Origin: NVTR01 sp965237505
GTDB lineage: Bacteria; Pseudomonadota; Alphaproteobacteria; Rhodobacterales; Rhodobacteraceae
Assembly: GCA_965237505.1 (NCBI GenBank)
Contig: CBDEFR010000003.1
Location: forward strand, 62,001 to 126,000
Direction of reading: 5' to 3'
DNA length: 64,000 bases
The translations under genes and the position numbers were made by a program. The notes beneath the pieces are model-generated. The model was not told the origin of the DNA and made no database searches. It saw nothing but the letters and a program-made list of their open reading frames with translations. Below, one piece after another: positions 18,419 to 26,322 of the stretch. How positions within the stretch are numbered: position 1 is the first letter of the stretch; each line of letters begins with the position of its first letter.

Positions 18419-18690
18419 CGTGCCTATCCGGTTGTCACCCACACCCACTACATCTAGGGTGCTCCCAATCGCCCGAGTAAAGCTGGGCGTAAGTGGGAGC
18501 GGTGACATCGCCAGCAATTTAGGCGGCACAGGCCGTGCCATCCGGGAAAAGTCGCTGGAACTCAGGAAGCGACCGCGGAAACGAAAGGTCTTCACGCTGC
18601 GAGACATCCATCCCCGCTTTGTCCCCCTCCCGGGCCACTCGACGCCACGCCATACATATAGTGGGTGTGGGTGACAACCGGATAGGCACG
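18419..18690. repeat. IS1595-derived MITE, 272 bp
   Basis: A non-autonomous element bounded by 32-bp perfect terminal inverted repeats (18419-18450 and 18659-18690, outer bases CGTGCCTATCCGG). The similarity extends weakly for about 9 bp further in. It is flanked by an 8-bp direct repeat GTTTCTTC at 18411-18418 and 18691-18698. On the minus strand it holds a start-like frame (MDVSQREDLSFPRSLPEFQR) that resembles the N-terminus of IS1595-family transposases, whose target duplications are also 8 bp. The rest of the transposase is deleted. Family assignment is from memory of the motif, not a search. Confidence 0.85.
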
Positions 18691-19988
18691 GTTTCTTCCT
18701 TGACGAACATGTTGGCCCAGGCCCGGTCGATCAGTTCCGAGCTCATCTGATAGGGGATGCTCTCAAAATCACAAATCGCGATCATCTGGTCGACCAGAAA
18801 TATCGGCTGATAGTTGGCATAGACGTTGTCGATGGTCGGATATTTGGACTTCATCAGGTAGACCAGCGCGTCTTCGTCAAGCGGTATTTTCCGCCTGCGC
18901 GCGACCATCGCGAAGATTTTCAGATAGTCTTCCTGAACCGGTCCATCGATCTTGATCTTAAAGAAGATCCGGCGCAGGGCGGCTTTGTCGAAAATGTCGT
19001 TCGGATGGAAGTTGGTGGAGAAAATCACCAACGTGTCAAACGGCACCTCGAATTTTTCACCCGATTGCAGCGCCAGAATGTCCTTGTTTTCTTCCAGCGG
19101 AACAATCCAGCGGTTGATCAGCGCTTGCGGCGGTTCCGTCTGCCGACCAAGGTCGTCAACGATAAAGACGCCGCCGGTGGATTTCATCTGCAGCGGTGCC
19201 TGATAGGTCCGCGAGGTTGGGTTATACACCAGATCGAGCATATCCAGCGTCAGCTCGCCGCAGGTGATCACGGTTGGCCGTTCGCACAACACATAGCGGC
19301 GATCATAACGGTTTGACGTGCGGCGCAGCGAATTGGGATCGTCCGTCAGCTCTTCTGCGACAGTGTGGACGATCGGGTCAAAAACGGTGATGACCTGGCC
19401 GGAATATTCGATCGCGCGCGGCACGAAAATTGTGTCGCCGAGCGCGTCGCGAATGCCGCATGAAATTGAGGATTTGCCGTTGCCAGGAGGCCCGTACATC
19501 AGAATTGAACGGCCAGCCGAGACCGCCGGTCCCAGATGATCCAGCAATTCATCGGGCAGGATTAAATGCCCCATGGCGTCGGTCAACTGGGTTCGGGTGA
19601 CCTGGATGTTGCGAATCGACTGGCGTTTGACCTGTTCGCCGTAAACCTCCATCGGGACCGGCATCGCGCCATAATATTCAGACTGTGACAGGGCATCCAG
19701 CGCCCGCGATTTTCCGGCGTCGGTCAGCTGATAGCCCATCTCGCCGCCAGAATTGGCATGCAGGGTGCCGGTCGCTTCGACCAGTTTCTGGGTTCGGGCC
19801 AGATCGATCATTTCCTGAATCACATTGACCGGCAGACACATGACGCGCGCCAATTCCGAGACCTGATCCAGGTTTTGGCGAAACATCGTTTTCAGCAGGA
19901 TATCCCGCATCATCACGATTGGAAGTCCGGCATCTTCCAACTTGCGCGGAGCTTGGGGCGCCATCACTGGCGAGACCTGCATATTCAT
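18519..19988 (-). CDS. Tad-linked AAA ATPase with MITE-altered C-terminus
   Basis: Cytosolic P-loop ATPase, 489 residues from the ATG at 19988 (MNMQVSPVMAPQAP). An N-terminal helical domain precedes Walker A YGPPGNGKSS (about residue 165), Walker B GGVFIVDDLGRQ and a sensor-like FSTNFHPNDIFD. Orthologs accompany tad pilus loci in Rhodobacterales, as here; their function is undefined. The MITE inserted at codon KEET removes the native last three residues (IIH, stop at 18398) and appends 56 element-encoded residues ending at 18519. The core domain is intact, so the protein may still work. Confidence 0.85.
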   Translation of the reverse strand: MNMQVSPVMAPQAPRKLEDAGLPIVMMRDILLKTMFRQNLDQVSELARVMCLPVNVIQEMIDLARTQKLVEATGTLHANSGGEMGYQLTDAGKSRALDALSQSEYYGAMPVPMEVYGEQVKRQSIRNIQVTRTQLTDAMGHLILPDELLDHLGPAVSAGRSILMYGPPGNGKSSISCGIRDALGDTIFVPRAIEYSGQVITVFDPIVHTVAEELTDDPNSLRRTSNRYDRRYVLCERPTVITCGELTLDMLDLVYNPTSRTYQAPLQMKSTGGVFIVDDLGRQTEPPQALINRWIVPLEENKDILALQSGEKFEVPFDTLVIFSTNFHPNDIFDKAALRRIFFKIKIDGPVQEDYLKIFAMVARRRKIPLDEDALVYLMKSKYPTIDNVYANYQPIFLVDQMIAICDFESIPYQMSSELIDRAWANMFVKEETVPIRLSPTPTICMAWRRVAREGDKAGMDVSQREDLSFPRSLPEFQRLFPDGTACAA

Positions 19989-20126
19989 CGCATTACCTTT
20001 GTCTGCTCGTTGTTTTTGTTGTGTTTCTACCGCTAGGTGCGGAATTGAACAACAGAAACGCTGTTGGGTTTTTACATCACCCACCCTGGCCATGTATCCT
20101 TGCTGCAAATTAAACAGGTAACAGGT

Positions 20127-21743
20127 ATGAGCAGACCAAATTCTGCAGTTTTGTTTGGCTTTTTTGTGGCGGTTATCGTTGCAATGTGTGGTGCTGCGCT
20201 TTTGAAGGGCGGGCTGTATCTGGGCAAGCACGAGGGCGACACCTTTCACCTGCTGCAAATCGTGTTTCGGATCGCCGACTGCCAAGTCCCGCATCTGGAT
20301 TTCATGACCCCGATCGGGGTCATGGCGTTCGCGCCGATCGCGCTTTTTGTGAAATTGGGATACGGCGCAGGGATTTCGATAATTCTTGGGCAACTGCTTG
20401 TTGCCATTGTATTTTTACCTGCCGTCTGGTGGATCGCTTATGGCCGGCTGCAGGGCATGTTGCCCTATTTGTTCGGTCTGATTGTTTTGGTTCTGGCCAC
20501 CGCGCTTGTGCATGGCGAGGCGCAGCGCAGCGTGTCAATATCGATGCATTACAACAGATGGGCCTGGGCGGCGGCGTTCATTGCCATATCCGCGGCCGTA
20601 ATTCCACCGGTTGCGTGGCCGCGCGCGGTGCCTGACGGCGTCATCATCGGGCTGGCGATGAGCTTGCTTTTGTTGACCAAAATCACCTATTTCGCCGCCT
20701 TTGCGCCGCCGGTGCTGGCCGCTATGGTAATGCGCGGCTCATATCGTGCGCTGGTCATGGCTGTTGTCAGCGCATTGATCGCTGCGCCACTGGTTACGTC
20801 CCTGGCTGGTATCGGCTTTTGGCAAGCGTATTTGCGCGACCTGCTGACCGTCGCACTGTCTGACATCCGGCCCAATCCAAGCGAGCCGTTTGGCGCCGTT
20901 GTCGGGGCACCTGCCTATCTTGGGGCCAGCCTGATCCTGATCGCCGGCGTGATCCTGCTGCGCCAGTCGCGCGAGGCCGTCGGCGGATTGGTGTTGCTGC
21001 TTTTGGTGCCCGGATTTTTTTACGTAACCTATCAGAATTTTGGCAATGATCCGCAGTGGTTGCTGCTATTGGGGGTGTTGCTGATCGCTTTTCTGCCAGA
21101 GGTAGGGCTTAGAAACGGTTTGGGCTGGGACATGCGTACAGCACTGAAAGTCACCGCCGCGATAGCCTTGGCAATGGCGGCGCCGTCGTTTTTTAACCTG
21201 GCATACAGCCCGTTTCGGCATTTCAACATTGATGTCGAAAAATACACGCCGATCCTGCCCAGATCCAACCAGCACGCGGATCTGTTTGCCACCAAACTGC
21301 GCGCCATCCGCACCGATACCAGCGTGCCGCTGGACATCAGCGGCACCGGGCTTGAGACGTACGAATATATGGTCGAGCGGCCTGAGCCGACGGTGTTTCA
21401 GGGCGAGGTGCTGGCGCAGTGCGAACTGACATTGGGCATGTCGGCCTGGTTTGATGTAATTACCGCCGATCTGGAGAGCGCAGGACTGTCAGGGGATAAA
21501 AGTATATTTACCGCCGATCTGTTTTCCAGCCATTGGCTGTTTGGCGATTTCAAACCGCTGAAAGGCGGCGCACCGTGGTATTACGGCGGGCTGCCGGGGC
21601 TAGGCGCGGCCGACTATGTACTGGTGCCGCTGTGCCCGATCATACCCGAGGTTCGCAGGCAAATCCTCGAAACCATTGAGGAAAATGAAATTGGGTTGAC
21701 GGAGATTCGCCGAACGTCGCTGTATATTCTGTACACTTTCTAA
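20127..21743 (+). CDS. Polytopic membrane protein, possible GT-C glycosyltransferase
   Basis: 538 residues, with roughly ten predicted membrane helices in the first 380, then a soluble periplasmic C-terminal domain of about 150 residues. The first loop has an acidic pair (HEGDTFHLL) and HLDFMTPIGVMAF, a layout common in GT-C enzymes that use lipid-linked sugars. This is a structural impression only. The ATG at 20127 is used because the preceding in-frame stretch is not hydrophobic. It is transcribed divergently from the ATPase and overlaps the cpaA 3' end by 4 nt. Confidence 0.7.
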   Translation: MSRPNSAVLFGFFVAVIVAMCGAALLKGGLYLGKHEGDTFHLLQIVFRIADCQVPHLDFMTPIGVMAFAPIALFVKLGYGAGISIILGQLLVAIVFLPAVWWIAYGRLQGMLPYLFGLIVLVLATALVHGEAQRSVSISMHYNRWAWAAAFIAISAAVIPPVAWPRAVPDGVIIGLAMSLLLLTKITYFAAFAPPVLAAMVMRGSYRALVMAVVSALIAAPLVTSLAGIGFWQAYLRDLLTVALSDIRPNPSEPFGAVVGAPAYLGASLILIAGVILLRQSREAVGGLVLLLLVPGFFYVTYQNFGNDPQWLLLLGVLLIAFLPEVGLRNGLGWDMRTALKVTAAIALAMAAPSFFNLAYSPFRHFNIDVEKYTPILPRSNQHADLFATKLRAIRTDTSVPLDISGTGLETYEYMVERPEPTVFQGEVLAQCELTLGMSAWFDVITADLESAGLSGDKSIFTADLFSSHWLFGDFKPLKGGAPWYYGGLPGLGAADYVLVPLCPIIPEVRRQILETIEENEIGLTEIRRTSLYILYTF

Positions 21744-22234
21744 GTGCCGTCGATCGTGCCCGCCAACAGATAAAACCCGAGTGTTGGGCCGAGGGCCAGC
21801 CCCATTGGAAATTTCTTGGTGGTCCAGGATTTCCACTCGGGCGTTAGGTTGCGCATGGCCGGCATGCGCTTGAAAACTTTGTGTGTGACGACGGCAGCCA
21901 ACAGGACACCGGCGAACAAATACAGCATAAACCGCAAATCACCCAAGGCAATGAAGGGCGCCATTACGGCGGCGAATTTCACGTCGCCGGCGCCGACCGC
22001 CTTGATTGCCCACATAACGAGCCCGATGGCGAAAACGACGACAAATTGCAAAAACCGCCAGGGAATTTCCGCAAGCGGCAAGGCGACAAGCCCGAGCACG
22101 ACAAACACCGCGGCCAGCGCATAGACCGCCGTGTTCGGAATTTTCATGAATTTCATGTCGCTCCACGCTACCCAAATGCAAATCGGCAGCACAAACGGCA
22201 GAAACCAAAGCGCCGACCAAGCCGTGATGGACAT
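21740..22234 (-). CDS. cpaA: Tad prepilin peptidase (CpaA/TadV type)
   Basis: Inner-membrane A24A aspartic peptidase, 164 residues, that cleaves the leader of Flp-type prepilins. Both catalytic Asp motifs are visible: the N-terminal SDMKFMKIPN and the central GAGDVKF. About five to six membrane helices fill the remainder. It is the short form without the N-terminal methylase domain, as in other Tad systems. It begins 2 nt after the tadD stop, so it is the distal gene of the tadB-C-D-cpaA unit. Confidence 0.9.
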   Translation of the reverse strand: MSITAWSALWFLPFVLPICIWVAWSDMKFMKIPNTAVYALAAVFVVLGLVALPLAEIPWRFLQFVVVFAIGLVMWAIKAVGAGDVKFAAVMAPFIALGDLRFMLYLFAGVLLAAVVTHKVFKRMPAMRNLTPEWKSWTTKKFPMGLALGPTLGFYLLAGTIDGT

Positions 22235-22236
22235 GG

Positions 22237-23097
22237 TCAGTTTATCACATTATTTTCAAGAGCTTGAAGGCTGCGAACCGCCGCTTCGAAGTGTCGCGGA
22301 TGGGTTTCGATCGCTTCCGTCAAAAGGCCTTTGCCAGTGATGATGTCACCGCGTTTGATCGCCGCAAGGGCCATCGTGTGCAGCAACTGCGCACGCTCAA
22401 TCTGGGTCATCGGCACGATCGGCAGGTTGTAATTGCCCTGCGCGCCGCGGGCCAGAACCATATTGTTCTTGGCGGTAAACATCCCGCTGTTGTATTTCAG
22501 AGCCTCGCCAAACAGCCGCTCGGCATCGACGTAATCGCCGCGGATCAGTTTGGAATAGCCCCAATTGTTATAGACACCAGAAGGTTGCGTGGTCATGCCA
22601 ATGGCAATTTCATAGAAACTGTCGGCTTTTTTCCATTCTTCGTTGCCGTCGGCAATCATCGCTTCCAACCGGTAGCGATTATAGGTTTCATAAGTCGGCG
22701 GGACAGCGTCAAGTTCAATTTCGGCAGCGGCCCAGTCGCCGGTGCGGAGCAGACTGTCGGCGTAGCTTACCCGATCATCGTTTGTTGAATCAGGGTGTGC
22801 GACGATGCGGGCCCAGACGGTGGTTGCCTCGGCTGCCTTTCTGGCCCGCAAAAGCGAAATACCAAGCCCGCGCAAAACATCAATGCGGTTGGGATTGTCG
22901 GCGACAGTGCGCTGAAAATAAGCTACGGCCTCGTTCGGGTCGGCCGCCGCCAGCATGATGTCGTTGAGGTTGCTTTCGTCAATTACGTTGAGACCCTTCA
23001 CTGCACGCTCGACTTCGGCGACGGTTGAGTCAGTTTCACACCCCGCAAGGAACACTGCGCCAGTAAGACACAGCGTCACAAAAATTGGATGGCGCAT
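22237..23097 (-). CDS. tadD: Tad pilus assembly TPR lipoprotein TadD
   Basis: 286 residues with a lipoprotein signal (IFVTLCLTGAVFLAGC) and TPR units (AVAYFQRTVADNPNRIDVLRG, AAEATTVWARIVAHP, PSGVYNNWGYSKLIRGDYVDA). TadD proteins assist assembly or localisation of the Tad secretin/pilus. The ATG at 23097 is selected for its lipobox; the open frame extends further upstream without coding character. It is followed by cpaA after 2 nt. Confidence 0.85.
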   Translation of the reverse strand: MRHPIFVTLCLTGAVFLAGCETDSTVAEVERAVKGLNVIDESNLNDIMLAAADPNEAVAYFQRTVADNPNRIDVLRGLGISLLRARKAAEATTVWARIVAHPDSTNDDRVSYADSLLRTGDWAAAEIELDAVPPTYETYNRYRLEAMIADGNEEWKKADSFYEIAIGMTTQPSGVYNNWGYSKLIRGDYVDAERLFGEALKYNSGMFTAKNNMVLARGAQGNYNLPIVPMTQIERAQLLHTMALAAIKRGDIITGKGLLTEAIETHPRHFEAAVRSLQALENNVIN

Positions 23098-23137
23098 TTG
23101 CCTGCATCCTTTTACTGCCTTCTTGGCCCGCATTAAA

Positions 23138-23704
23138 TTACGGTGTCGACAGAAGCAAGTATTGCCCGGGCCCCCGACGCACCAGTGCGAACGCATAATT
23201 ATCCGGCGCAGAATAAGCTGGATTTTCCAGATGTTCGAGTGCCAATAGCAGATTCTCTCGAATTTCGGCACTTTCGCCACTGTCCAGCGCAAATGCAGTG
23301 CGAAAGACCCGTTCTGCCTCGCCAATATTGCCCTGCTCCATGAGCACGACGCCCAAGTTGTTCCAGGCGGGGACAAATGTTTCGTCCGATTCAATGGCGC
23401 GCCGCAGCAGCGTTTCGGCCTGCCCAAGACGACCCAGCTTGAGGTTGGCTGAGCCAAGCGCCGAGAGCACGTCAACATTTAGCCCCTGCTCGCCGCCAGC
23501 GCGAAGATAGGCCTTTAGCGCCAGTTCATACACGCCTGCAGCCATCAAGCGATGCCCGACGAGCAGGCCGTCAACAGATTTTTGTCGGGCGTCCAGCCCT
23601 GTTGGCGCATAAGGGTTATCCGAAAATGGCGGAAGACCGCCTGCAGCAGTGCAAGCGGTCAACAGCCCCAAGGCAACGCCCATCCCTATCGATTTTTTGA
23701 ACAT
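23138..23704 (-). CDS. TPR lipoprotein, TadD-like paralog
   Basis: 188 residues with lipobox LLTAC and two to three TPRs (GVYELALKAYLRAGGEQG, AETLLRRAIESDETFVPAWNNLGVVL, GEAERVFRTAFALDSG). It sits between tadC and tadD, where Rhodobacterales tad loci commonly have a second TPR protein. The start could also be the GTG at 23707; the ATG at 23704 is favoured. It probably acts with TadD in the periplasm at the pilus base. Confidence 0.8.
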   Translation of the reverse strand: MFKKSIGMGVALGLLTACTAAGGLPPFSDNPYAPTGLDARQKSVDGLLVGHRLMAAGVYELALKAYLRAGGEQGLNVDVLSALGSANLKLGRLGQAETLLRRAIESDETFVPAWNNLGVVLMEQGNIGEAERVFRTAFALDSGESAEIRENLLLALEHLENPAYSAPDNYAFALVRRGPGQYLLLSTP

Positions 23705-24102
23705 CACATCAAAAGTTTACGCCCTTAAGCGTTTCGGCAATTCCGTAGATCGATGGCCCGATCAGAATGATCAAAAGCGGCGGCACGGTCAGCATCATTG
23801 TGGCAAGTGTCATCTTGGTGGGCAAGGTGTTTGCTTTTTCCTCGGCGCGCATCACGCGTTTGTCCCGCATTTCGCTGGCATAGACCCGCAGGGCTTCGGC
23901 AATTGATGTACCAAAGCTGGCTGATTGGATCAGCATCGTGACGAAACTTGACACATCCGGCACGCCGGCGCGTTCTGACATATCGCGCAGCACCTGAATG
24001 CGGTCCTTGCCGGCCTTCATTTCGTTCGCGACGGTTTCATATTCCTCAGCCAGCGCCGGGTAGCCAGCGCGAATTTCGCGGCTGACGCGGATGATCGACT
24101 GG

Positions 24103-24180
24103 TCAAGCGACTGACCGGCTTCTACACAGACCAGCATCATATCAAGCGACTGACCGGCTTCTACACAGACCAGCATCATA
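24103..24180. repeat. 39-bp in-frame tandem duplication in tadC
   Basis: Two identical 39-bp units, 24103-24141 and 24142-24180, followed by the first 8 bases of a third. They duplicate 13 codons (DMMLVCVEAGQSL) of the conserved TadC segment. They end 40 bp from the IS4 insertion point. The duplication preserves frame, so it could predate or follow the IS insertion. Confidence 0.95.
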
Positions 24181-24220
24181 TCAAGCGAGTCCGGGAAACC
24201 GTTGATGATCTCTTCCTGGC

Positions 24221-25410
24221 CTTACCACCCTTCAATTTAGCGAATTAAGCTTGCCATCTGTCCACATGCTGTGATTCAAGGAGTCTCCTGTTATAGAATT
24301 GGAGATGTTGTATGGTTGTTTCATTGGGTTTTTCTGGGGTAAACGAAGCTATCAAGGCTGATTTTATAGAGCGGCTTCCAAAGTTTCATAAATCCCGCTG
24401 CGAAGGCCTTACACTGCTTTCGAGCATCGTTCTTGATGTGCGAAGTGCGAATTTGATGGAATTATCGGCGGCTTTACCGCGTCACATCGGCACAAAAGAT
24501 CATCGGTACCAGTATGTTTCCCGTGTTTTGAGCAATTCCCACATTGATTGCGCGGAAATCATGCAGGCCTATGCTGGAGATGTATTCACCCGTTTGGCCT
24601 CCAACGGAGAGACCATCGTTTTGATGATGGATCAAAGCCATATCAATGATGGACATGAAGTCTTGATGCTGTCAGTGCGCATGCGTGATCGCGCCTTGCC
24701 TGTGGCTTGGCGCGTGCGCAAGACAAAAGGCAATATTGGGTTTTCTCTCCAAAAAGAGTTACTGGACAGCATTCAGGATTGGATGCCTGAAGGGGCTGAT
24801 GTCATGTTAACGGGTGATCGATTTTATGGCACAGAAAGGTTAATCCATTGGTGTCAGGACGCTGGTTGGGGATATCGTATTCGCCTGAAGGGCAACCTGA
24901 CTTTGCAGCACCAAGGTGGCGAGCTGTCTTGCATTGAAATCCGGGAGCTGATGCCGCAAGGGCTTATAAACGCGGAACTTTATGGATCAGGTGTGTTTAC
25001 GAATATCGGAGTATTGCACGACGATGGTCACCCTGAGCCCTGGATCATCGCTATGAATGCAAAGCCTTCACAATACACGGTTCTCGATTATGGAATGCGA
25101 TGGGGTATTGAAGCTATGTTCTCGGACTTCAAGACCCGTGGATTTGGCATCGCGCAAAGCCAAATCAAAAAGCCAGACCGACTGGAAAGGCTTATCCTTG
25201 TCATGGCAATAGCCATGTACTGGGCGGTTTCAACGGGCGCAGCAGATGAACAAATAGTCGCCGAAAGCGGCGAAAAAAGGGGATTCGCAAAACCCGAAGA
25301 TCACTCTGCTCCCTCTTCAAACAGGGCCTGCGGTTCCTGCGCAGATGCTTCATAGGATATGAGAAAATCCCTAAATTATGGCAAGTTTGGATTTTTTGAA
25401 GGGTGGTAAG
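24221..25410 (+). mobile_element. IS4-family insertion sequence, copy 1 (1190 bp)
   Basis: The ends CTTACCACCCTTCAA and TTGAAGGGTGGTAAG form 15-bp perfect inverted repeats. The element is flanked by the 9-bp duplication CTTCCTGGC (24212-24220 and 25411-25419). It carries one transposase gene. A near-identical copy is at 43505-44693. It interrupts tadC. The intact target duplication implies simple insertion without later rearrangement. Confidence 0.95.
24312..25355 (+). CDS. IS4-family transposase
   Basis: 347-residue DDE transposase. The catalytic region shows MMDQS, LTGDRFYG and the Y-(2)R-(3)E-(6)K signature of the IS4 family in YGMRWGIEAMFSDFK. Beyond SGEKRGF the zero frame is unlike the family. 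The minus-one frame, entered at the A6G run 25273-25279, reads KTRRSLCSLFKQGLRFLRR and runs to a stop at 25397-25399 inside the right end. The true C-terminus may therefore need a minus-one shift, or the lesion is ancestral, because copy 2 shares it. Confidence 0.85.
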   Translation: MVVSLGFSGVNEAIKADFIERLPKFHKSRCEGLTLLSSIVLDVRSANLMELSAALPRHIGTKDHRYQYVSRVLSNSHIDCAEIMQAYAGDVFTRLASNGETIVLMMDQSHINDGHEVLMLSVRMRDRALPVAWRVRKTKGNIGFSLQKELLDSIQDWMPEGADVMLTGDRFYGTERLIHWCQDAGWGYRIRLKGNLTLQHQGGELSCIEIRELMPQGLINAELYGSGVFTNIGVLHDDGHPEPWIIAMNAKPSQYTVLDYGMRWGIEAMFSDFKTRGFGIAQSQIKKPDRLERLILVMAIAMYWAVSTGAADEQIVAESGEKRGFAKPEDHSAPSSNRACGSCADAS

Positions 25411-25933
25411 CTTCCTGGCGTTTTTGCTGACGTTTTGTGACCCAGTATTTCGGCAACATGTAGCCTGCCACGCCAGGGCCAAGAATCGAAATGAGTGTGG
25501 TTTGCGTTGACGGATCACCCGTGGTGCTTTGCACAATCGCAAATAGGACGCCAACAACCAACAGACCAACACCCAGGGCAAACTGAGCGAAATGGTATGT
25601 TCGAACGGCGTTTTTTGACCGATAACCCGCTTGCACCAGTTTCAGCCGGACAGCCGAATATTCCTTTTCGTCTTTGGGTTCCAGGAAATCTGAATATCTG
25701 GCGAGTTTATCCTTACCCGAGGTGTGACGAAGTTTTTGTGTGTGGCTATTCGACTGCGAAACCTGCGTGTTTGGCGCGCGCAGTTTGTCCAGAGGATCGG
25801 CCTTTTTCCGCAACAAGATCGGCACGGTAAGAAGCACCAGGAACATGCCCACGATGCCAACCGCCAGCACCGGACCAAACGGGCCCAATTGATCGGTCAG
25901 AAGGACTTTGAGGGTTTCCAGCTGTTCCATGGG

Positions 25934-26187
25934 TTACACCTTGATGTTTACTAGTGTGCGCATGACGACAACGTTCACCACAAGAAAGCCGGCGACCACC
26001 AGACAGGCCGGAATGAATGCGGCAGTTTCTTTGACTTCATCGTAATAATTCGGCGAGATCACGTTGATGCCAACCAAGGCCGCCAACGGAAAGATCGACA
26101 GGAACATTCCCGACCATTTCGCTTCGGCGGTAATCGCTTTGACGCGGCGAAACAGTTTGAAACGCGACCGGATCACTTTGGCCAGAC
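25934..26187 (-). pseudogene. tadB: tadB, C-terminal fragment
   Basis: The last roughly 84 codons of TadB, a GspF-like Tad platform protein: SLAKVIRSRFKLFRRVKAI, then two membrane helices, ending VMRTLVNIKV. The 5' part of the gene is missing. Upstream DNA is an IS21-end relic at 26188 and then another IS21-type element, beyond which unrelated genes lie. tadA and the other upstream tad genes are therefore not adjacent. The stop is 3 nt from the tadC ATG, the usual tadBC spacing. Confidence 0.85.
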
Positions 26188-26212
26188 TGTCAATCGGCAT
26201 TGAATGTTGACC
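26188..26212 (+). mobile_element. 25-bp IS21-end relic
   Basis: These 25 bases, beginning TGTCAATCGGCATTGAATGT, are identical to the left end of the IS21-D element at 34290-34314. They are followed at once by the end of IS21-A. This is best read as the stub of an earlier D-type insertion in tadB. Confidence 0.75.
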
Positions 26213-26322
26213 TGTGAATCCCGGAGCAATACTGGACCACAGAAACGGTCGAATAATCTGACTGTCGCGGAGTAAAACTCCGCCATTCTGACGCCTGAGG
26301 CAAACGAGCTGAGGGCGGGGAG

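Larger units (their letters stand above)
23709..25930 (-). pseudogene. tadC: tadC split by an IS4-family insertion
   Basis: TadC is a GspF-like inner-membrane platform protein of the Flp/Tad pilus. The N-terminal part (25411-25930) starts MEQLETLKVLL, with two helices and the junction residues KRQQKRQE. The C-terminal part (23709-24220) resumes EIINGFPDSLDMMLVCVEAGQSLD and runs to ...GIAETLKGVNF. The insertion duplicates CTTCCTGGC, and removing it restores one frame. The C-terminal part also carries a 13-codon tandem duplication. With the IS in place no full TadC can be made, so Tad pili are probably not assembled unless another copy exists. Confidence 0.9.

Noticed and set aside
18405..18750. 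Short frames within the MITE on the plus strand
   Set aside because: They arise from the inverted repeats and have no ribosome site or family resemblance.
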